Made by a program: the position numbers and the translations under genes
The notes under the pieces: model-generated
What the model was told of the DNA's origin: nothing
The model's database searches: none
The model's input: only the letters and a program-made list of their open reading frames with translations
Shown: positions 12,938 to 17,692 of the stretch, in pieces
Layout of the letters: the number at the start of each line of letters is the position of its first letter
How positions within the stretch are numbered: position 1 is the first letter of the stretch
Source of the DNA: Candidatus Glassbacteria bacterium RIFCSPLOWO2_12_FULL_58_11
GTDB taxonomy: Bacteria; Gemmatimonadota; Glassbacteria; GWA2-58-10
Reading direction: 5' to 3'
Length of the DNA: 17,692 nt
Assembly: GCA_001780825.1 (NCBI GenBank)
Contig: MFIX01000200.1
Coordinates: 1-17,692, forward strand

Positions 12938-13774
12938 TTACCTGCGGCCGCGTGGGTTAAGGCGCGGGTCGAGGACATCCCGCAGTCCATCGCCCAGCAT
13001 GTTGAACCCCAGAACGGTCAGCAGGATGGCCAGGCCCGGGAAAATGCAGACCCAGGGCCGGGTGGTGAGAAAGTACTGGCCCTCGGTGATCATCGCGCCC
13101 CAGCTCGGCAAGGGAGGCTGGGCGCCCAGGCCGAGGAAGCTCAGCCAGGCCTCGGTCAGGATATTGCCCGCCACTCCCAGGGTCAGGGCTACGGTGAGAG
13201 TGCCCAGGGTGTTGGGCAGTATGTGGCGGATGACAATCCCAAGGGGGCTCACCCCCACCGAGCGGGCGGCGGTGACAAAGTCCCGCTCCTTGACCGCCAG
13301 CACCTCGGCGCGTACCAGGCGGGCGATATTGGCCCAGCCCACCAGTCCGAGCACGATAAAGATTTTACCCACGGTCGGGTTCTCGAATATCGCCATGACC
13401 GCCAGGGCCAACAGCGCGGTCGGGAAAGCAAGCACGATATCGGTCAGGCGCATCAGCACTTCATCCACCCAGCCGCCGGCAAAACCGGCCAGCGCTCCGA
13501 CCAGAGTGCCCGCCAGGCCGGAAATAATTACCGCCAGCACGCCGACAGTCAGCGAAATCCGGCCGCCGTAAAGTACCCGGCTCAGCACATCGCGGCCCAG
13601 GTAATCGGTGCCGAAAGGGTGCGCCAAAGAGGGCGGAGCCATGACACTGGCGACATCCACCCGCAAGGGATCGCAGGGCGCGAGCAGGCCGGCGCAGAGT
13701 GCCGACAGCACGAGCAGCAGCACGAGCGCCAGGCCTATCCGCAGGGTTATCGAGCGGTAAGCGCGCAAGCTCAC
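12938..13774 (-). CDS. Peptide/nickel-type ABC transporter permease, DppC family
   Basis: Second membrane subunit of an oligopeptide, dipeptide or nickel importer. The 278 residues show the OppC/DppC N-terminal segment (membrane helix about 12-32), HPFGTDYLGRDVLSRVLYGGRISL (52-75), and a five-helix permease domain. The loop that docks the ATPase is intact: RAEVLAVKERDFVTAARSVGVS with HILPN after it. The chain ends in FNMLGDGLRDVLDPRLN, typical of the family. The start is GTG at 13774, overlapping the TGA of the DppB gene by four bases, with GGAGG 6 nt upstream. It is the last gene of the operon; downstream there is only a repeat element and no ATP-binding subunit. Confidence 0.94.
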   Translation of the reverse strand: MSLRAYRSITLRIGLALVLLLVLSALCAGLLAPCDPLRVDVASVMAPPSLAHPFGTDYLGRDVLSRVLYGGRISLTVGVLAVIISGLAGTLVGALAGFAGGWVDEVLMRLTDIVLAFPTALLALAVMAIFENPTVGKIFIVLGLVGWANIARLVRAEVLAVKERDFVTAARSVGVSPLGIVIRHILPNTLGTLTVALTLGVAGNILTEAWLSFLGLGAQPPLPSWGAMITEGQYFLTTRPWVCIFPGLAILLTVLGFNMLGDGLRDVLDPRLNPRGRR

Positions 13775-14727
13775 GGCTCGCCTCCCGCGCCGCTGAAACC
13801 GGGAAGGCGCACTCGCGGGTCGATCCAGAGATAGAGCAGATCGATCGCCAGGTTGGCGACTACAAAAATAAAGGCCAGGAAGATCACACCGCCCTCGACC
13901 ACCGGCAGGTCGCGCAGCAGGATGGCATCGTAGATCGCCCGGCCGATCCCCGGCCAGGCAAACACCGTCTCGGTGGCCACCGCGCCTCCCAGCAGGCCGG
14001 CGAGGTTTGTCCCGACGACAGTTACCAGGGGCACCGCGGCATTGCGCAGGGCGTGCCGGCCTAGTATCCGGCGCTCCGGGATGCCCCTGGCGCGCGCGGC
14101 CAGGATAAAATCTCCGCGCAGCACTTCGAGGAAGCTCGAGCGGGTAATCCTGGAAAAATAGCCGGTGGAGATAGCGCTCAGACTCAGCGCCGGCAGAATG
14201 AGATAGCGCATCTCGCCGCTTTCACCGTATCCGCCCACCGGCAGCCAGCCCAGCCAGACCGAAAAGACCACGATCAGCATCAGGCCCAGCCAGAACACGG
14301 GAGTAGAGATGCCGAGCAGGCTCAGGGCCATCACCCCGTAATCCGGCCAGCTCCCGTGGAAACGAGCCGCCAGGACTCCCGCTCCCACACCGAGGACCAG
14401 GGCGATCAGCACCGCGGCCAGGGCCAGCTCGAGCGTGGCCGGAAAGCGCTCCAGAATCACCCCGGCGACCGGTCTCCTCTGGCGATAGGAATAGCCCAGC
14501 TCGCCCCGGGCCAGATTTTTCAGAAAAATCCAGTAGCGCTCGTGCACCGGGCGATCCAGGCCGAGCCGGACCCGAATCAGCTCGATTGTCTCCGCGCTGG
14601 CGTTCTGGCCCGCCATCAGCCGCGCCGGGTCGCCCGGCACTACATACATCAGGGCGAACACGATCGTGGCGATACCCCAGAGTACGGGCAGAAGCGCCAG
14701 AAGTCTTCTGAGGATGAAATAAAGCAC
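13771..14727 (-). CDS. Peptide/nickel-type ABC transporter permease, DppB family
   Basis: First membrane subunit of the importer, 318 residues with six predicted helices. The start LRRLLALLPVLWGIATIVFALMYVVPGDPA is the family N-terminus, followed by LIRVRLGLDRPVHERYW and GELGYSYRQRRPV. The ATPase-docking loop is VLRGDFILAARARGIPERRILGRHALRNAAVPLV, and the C-terminal part has ETVFAWPGIGRAIYDAILLRDLPVVEG. Substrate cannot be told from permeases; dipeptides, oligopeptides, nickel and sugars are all known in this family. GTG start with GAGAGGA 9 nt upstream. It is 41 bp downstream of the binding-protein gene and coupled to the DppC gene. Confidence 0.94.
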   Translation of the reverse strand: MLYFILRRLLALLPVLWGIATIVFALMYVVPGDPARLMAGQNASAETIELIRVRLGLDRPVHERYWIFLKNLARGELGYSYRQRRPVAGVILERFPATLELALAAVLIALVLGVGAGVLAARFHGSWPDYGVMALSLLGISTPVFWLGLMLIVVFSVWLGWLPVGGYGESGEMRYLILPALSLSAISTGYFSRITRSSFLEVLRGDFILAARARGIPERRILGRHALRNAAVPLVTVVGTNLAGLLGGAVATETVFAWPGIGRAIYDAILLRDLPVVEGGVIFLAFIFVVANLAIDLLYLWIDPRVRLPGFSGAGGEP

Positions 14728-14768
14728 CTAGGTATGTCCTCTCTCGTTATCTTAAGGAAAAACCGCGT

Positions 14769-16391
14769 TCAATTCCCAGCGTAAACTAAGGACAGCGGGA
14801 AAGCCCAGATTCCCTCAGCCGGGAAAACCGCCCCGCGCCAGCGCTCTTTAAGCAGCGCCACCTGGCCGGGATGGAACAGAAAAATCCAGGGGGCCTCGCG
14901 GCTGACAGTTACTTCCACCTGTTGGTAAATCCGTTCCCGCTCTACCTCATCCACCAGGCCCGCCGCCCGGTCGAGCAGGCTGTCTACCGCCGGGTCAGCG
15001 AATCGGGTATAATTGCCCGCATCCCCCCAGTTGGAGGAGTGGAAAAGAGTATAGAGGAAATTATGCGCATCCGGGTAGTCGCCCACCCAACTGCCGCGGA
15101 AGAGCTCCGCCTCGCCGGCGCGGACAGCCGCCAGGAAAGCGGCCCACTCCAGGCTTTTCAGCCGGACTCTCACGCCGATCTCCGCCAGGCAGGCCTGGAC
15201 GAACTCGCAGACCCGGCGGTCCGCGGCATCATTATTGTAGAGCAGGGTGATCTCCGGCAGGCCCCGGCCCTCCGGGTATCCCGCCTCGTCCAGGCGCCTG
15301 CGGGCGGCCTCCGGGTCATAAGGGTAGCCGGCCAGGCCGGGATTGCAGCCGGGCAGTCCCGGCGGCACGGCCCCGCGCGAGACGACATCCACGCCCTCTC
15401 CGAGCACCTCCGTGATTGCTTCTTTGTTCACCGCATAATTAAAAGCCTGGCGCAGGCCGCGGTTGCCCTGGAACGGCGGCCGGGTGAGATTGAATCCCAG
15501 GTAGCGGACACTCAGGCCGGGCCAGATGTGAAGCTCTCCGGCCATTCTCTTGCGCGCCAGGGCCACCTGGCCCGGCGGGAGCTGATCGAGTAGGTCCAGC
15601 TCCCCGGCGCGGTATTTCTCCAGGGCCACGCTGATATTGGGCACGACCAGAAACTCCACCCGGCCGACCGCTCCCGGTCCGGGCCCGGGGCAGCCCGGCG
15701 CCCGCTCGAGAACGATCCGGTTATCATGCTGCCAGCGCAGGAAACGAAAGGGGCCGCTGCCCACGGGATGCTGGCCAAATTCCGCCTCGCCCGCCTTTTC
15801 AATCTCCTCGCGGGGGCAAATACTCGCTCCGGCCATGGACAACTGCACCAGAAAGGGCGCGAAAGGCCGTTCGAGACGCAGAACCACGACACTGTCCGAA
15901 GGGGTCTCGATCCCCGCTACATGCTCCGCCTGCCCGGCCCTGAATGCCCGCGCCCCGGCCAGCGGCATGAGTATCCAGGGCCTTTCCCCGGCCAAGCCGG
16001 GGGCGAGCAGCCGCTCGAACGAATAGCGCACATCCGAAGAGGTGATTAGCCGGCCGTTGTGGAAACGCGCCTCACGGCGCAGAAAGAAGCGAAAGACCAA
16101 TCCATCCTGTGCGATTTCCCAGCTATCGGCCAGCGCGCCGGCCGGCCTCCCGGTTAGCGGATCGAGACGGAGCAGAGGTTCGAAAATGTTGTTCACAACG
16201 GTTTGGGAAACCAGGTCGACACTGTGGATCGGATCGAGGGAGGGCGGGTCTCCGCTGATACGGAAACGGAAAACTGTCAGGCTGTCCGGCAGGTTCTGCG
16301 CCGTCTCCGGAGAAACCCTGGAGGAGCAGGCCCCCGCAGCCAGGCAGAGCAGCGCGAAAAGCGATAGGCGACGGCGAAGATTTAGTGACAT
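14769..16391 (-). CDS. Family-5 extracellular solute-binding lipoprotein
   Basis: Periplasmic binding component of the peptide/nickel-type importer. From the ATG at 16391 the protein has 540 residues: a signal peptide with basic start (NLRRR) and hydrophobic core, then Ala-Gly-Ala-Cys with the lipidated Cys at 22 (the -3 residue is Ala rather than the usual Leu). The SBP_bac_5 domain follows: SGDPPSLDPIHSVDLVSQTVVNNIFEPLL, ADSWEIAQDGLVFRFFLRREARFHNG, DVRYSFERLL, FNYAVNKEAI, and a C-terminal YQQVEVTVSREAPWIFLFHPGQ. The open frame extends to a GTG at 16460 that overlaps the preceding gene's stop, but that site has no ribosome binding site and would put 23 polar residues before the signal peptide; AGGGA lies just before the ATG. 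DppB and DppC genes follow directly. Confidence 0.92.
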   Translation of the reverse strand: MSLNLRRRLSLFALLCLAAGACSSRVSPETAQNLPDSLTVFRFRISGDPPSLDPIHSVDLVSQTVVNNIFEPLLRLDPLTGRPAGALADSWEIAQDGLVFRFFLRREARFHNGRLITSSDVRYSFERLLAPGLAGERPWILMPLAGARAFRAGQAEHVAGIETPSDSVVVLRLERPFAPFLVQLSMAGASICPREEIEKAGEAEFGQHPVGSGPFRFLRWQHDNRIVLERAPGCPGPGPGAVGRVEFLVVPNISVALEKYRAGELDLLDQLPPGQVALARKRMAGELHIWPGLSVRYLGFNLTRPPFQGNRGLRQAFNYAVNKEAITEVLGEGVDVVSRGAVPPGLPGCNPGLAGYPYDPEAARRRLDEAGYPEGRGLPEITLLYNNDAADRRVCEFVQACLAEIGVRVRLKSLEWAAFLAAVRAGEAELFRGSWVGDYPDAHNFLYTLFHSSNWGDAGNYTRFADPAVDSLLDRAAGLVDEVERERIYQQVEVTVSREAPWIFLFHPGQVALLKERWRGAVFPAEGIWAFPLSLVYAGN

Positions 16392-16456
16392 TTCCCTGAA
16401 CGAGCTTGCCCCAAAAATAAAAGTCGGCCGAATCTGAAGCGGCTCCCGGCGACTGG

Positions 16457-17155
16457 TCACTGAGAGGGGAGCACCCAGCGGGCAGGATCGCTCTTATCAA
16501 AACGCCCCTGCTCCACTATCCGGTCCCCTACGGCCAGGACATAATCCGTGGTATCGTGACGGACGAAGTTGGGACTGCCAAGGATGTTAATGCCGATTAC
16601 ATCGGCGGCCGAGGGTCCGGTGTAAACCAGCACATAATATTTGCGGTTAAGGGGGTTGGGCAGGGCGAAAATCAACCGCCAGTGGCTTTCCTCAATGCGC
16701 CGGCCCCTCAGCGCGACCCCCCGGCCGGAAAACTCGAAAGGAAAGAATTCTTGCATGGTCCGGGCCACCAGGTCCTGCTCCAAAGGCCCGTAAAGAATGA
16801 GGGAGTAGTTTTCGAGCAGCTCATTGTCCGCCAGGGTGTCCGGATAAACCAGGATCGGATGGCCCAGGCTTTTACCCAGCAGATGGGAAACCTTGATTGC
16901 ATAGTCGCCCAGTTCCTGAGCCGCCGGGCCGCCGGTGCCATAAATAATCGCCAGCCGTTTCGGGTTGTGCCGGAAAACATCATCGATCGGCCCTTTGAGC
17001 AGGTGCGGAGTCAGGCGGTTATAGAGCTGGACGGTAAGAATGCAGGCAAGGATCGCGATTAGGCCGAACCTGACAGTCTTATTGCCTGCGAAAATACCGC
17101 GTGGAGCGCGATATTCAGCGACCCGGCTGCTGCGGTATCGGCTTTTGTCCCGCAA
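16457..17155 (-). CDS. Membrane-anchored protein of unknown function
   Basis: 232 residues: a basic cytoplasmic tail (1-27), one membrane segment (about 29-46), then an extracytoplasmic domain of about 180 residues. The domain has alternating beta/alpha character: RLAIIYGTGGPAAQELGDYA (67-86), PILVYPDTLADNELLENYSLILYGP (100-124), and LIFALPNPLNRKYYVLVYTG (161-180), ending DYVLAVGDRIVEQGRFD. This recalls the C-terminal segment attached to some large esterase/prolyl-oligopeptidase-like proteins of planctomycetes and relatives (YGTGG..., NLILYG..., PNPLN...YV), but here it has no hydrolase domain. The likeness is from memory and moderate. The start is TTG at 17155, 16 bp after the DUF6599 gene; AAGGA is about 11 nt upstream. 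Its position directly before a binding protein suggests a link with transport or an exported-substrate process. Confidence 0.75.
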   Translation of the reverse strand: MRDKSRYRSSRVAEYRAPRGIFAGNKTVRFGLIAILACILTVQLYNRLTPHLLKGPIDDVFRHNPKRLAIIYGTGGPAAQELGDYAIKVSHLLGKSLGHPILVYPDTLADNELLENYSLILYGPLEQDLVARTMQEFFPFEFSGRGVALRGRRIEESHWRLIFALPNPLNRKYYVLVYTGPSAADVIGINILGSPNFVRHDTTDYVLAVGDRIVEQGRFDKSDPARWVLPSQ

Positions 17156-17171
17156 AGTGAGAAGATTCCTT

Positions 17172-17692
17172 TCAGGTAAGATCCTGAAGAGAAAGTTTGC
17201 TCGCCATCTGTTTTAAATACTCGTTCACCAGCTCCGGATCGTCAAGTCCCATGATTCCCAGCACCGCCTTGCCGGATTGCATCGTGACCACCGTGCCATA
17301 GTAAGGGTCCTGCGCCGAGAACAGCGGAAATTCCTCTCCCGAATGGTCCTGGAGATTTTTACCGTACTGCTGCATGAATTCATGGTAGACCCGGTAGCTC
17401 TCATTCGCCGCCTCAGTATTGTCGTGCAGGATGAAAAAGAGCTTGAACTCGGTCTCTCCATGCTTGTAATCCGCCGAAAAGCCGTTTTTCAGGGCGCTCT
17501 GGCCGAGAACATCCCGGGCCATATAGCGCTGCGTTCCCTCGATCAGGCCCTCGGACGGAAAGACCGCCAGCTCGGACGGCATCCCGGCATCGGCATCCAG
17601 CCTGGCGGCCACGGCGCGGCCCAACAGCTCCAGCTTGGACGGGTCGCCGGATTCGAAAGAGGTGACTTTGACATAGTAGGTGCCCTGCCAGA
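17172..17692 (-). CDS. DUF6599-like protein, C-terminal part (runs off right edge)
   Basis: The reading frame is open to the right edge, so the true start lies outside; 173 residues are visible. They begin WQGTYYVKVTSFESGD and include LAVFPSEGLIEGTQRYMARDVLG, FSADYKHGETEFKLFFILHDNTEAANESYRVY, a YYGTVVTMQSGKAVLGIMGL strand pair and a short C-terminal helix. A GxYYVKV strand, P.EGL....RY and paired repeats of this sort are what I recall from DUF6599 proteins, which are exported and of unknown function; assignment is moderate. The internal TTG at 17624 is not the start, since the frame continues with conserved-looking sequence before it. It is the first visible gene of the operon that ends with the DppB/DppC permeases. 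Confidence 0.7.
   Translation of the reverse strand, partial: WQGTYYVKVTSFESGDPSKLELLGRAVAARLDADAGMPSELAVFPSEGLIEGTQRYMARDVLGQSALKNGFSADYKHGETEFKLFFILHDNTEAANESYRVYHEFMQQYGKNLQDHSGEEFPLFSAQDPYYGTVVTMQSGKAVLGIMGLDDPELVNEYLKQMASKLSLQDLT

Noticed and set aside
12842..13834. A 330-codon open frame on the plus strand
   Set aside because: Antisense to dppC and into dppB, with Gln/His/Arg-rich composition typical of a shadow frame; it also begins inside a repeat element.
16392..16460. Longer N-terminus for the solute-binding protein from GTG 16460
   Set aside because: No ribosome binding site, and it would place a polar stretch before a clean signal peptide; ATG 16391 is preferred.

Overview
The window is GC-rich bacterial chromosome, densely coded and with no phage, plasmid, CRISPR, tRNA or rRNA signal. 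A membrane-anchored PpiD-type foldase and periplasmic-type proteins point to a Gram-negative cell plan. The mix of housekeeping genes with DUF4321, Gx/NusG_II, DUF6599 and dispersed palindromic repeats fits an uncultivated lineage of the FCB group or a nearby phylum; this placement is an inference and is weak. Non-ATG starts are frequent: about half of the starts that could be assigned are GTG or TTG.

Left part (1-3074, minus strand): one operon reads TPR protein > aroQ > efp > accB > accC, with accC running off the left edge. It links the shikimate pathway, translation of proline stretches and fatty-acid initiation. A promoter with a perfect TTGACA box lies at 3046-3074, and a two-layer inverted repeat sits directly against the efp ribosome binding site. 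A gene-free stretch of about 730 bp follows; its right part would be a long, hairpin-rich leader for the next gene.

Centre left (3622-6460, plus strand): a PpiD/SurA-like periplasmic folding factor, then a PAS-GGDEF diguanylate cyclase with an intact active site and inhibitory site.

Centre (6594-10221, minus strand): polyprenyl diphosphate synthase > ApbE FMN transferase > NusG_II protein > Gx-family membrane protein > DUF4321. This resembles the quinone/flavinylation core (dmkB, fmnB, eetA, eetB) of the flavin-based extracellular electron transfer locus of Firmicutes, but without the NADH dehydrogenase, the flavinylated lipoprotein or the prenyltransferase. It is the best candidate for a poorly described system here. 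A 76-bp double-hairpin repeat splits the cluster.

Centre right (10359-12470): a well-formed promoter drives a FtsX/MacB-type permease without its ATPase; then come a YggT membrane protein and a small unknown plus-strand gene with a strong ribosome binding site. Two related palindromic repeat elements and a separate 17-bp inverted repeat lie in the gaps.

Right part (12938-17692, minus strand): an operon of a DUF6599 protein (cut by the right edge), a membrane-anchored protein of unknown function, a family-5 solute-binding lipoprotein, and the DppB/DppC-type permeases. No ATP-binding subunit is encoded in the window.
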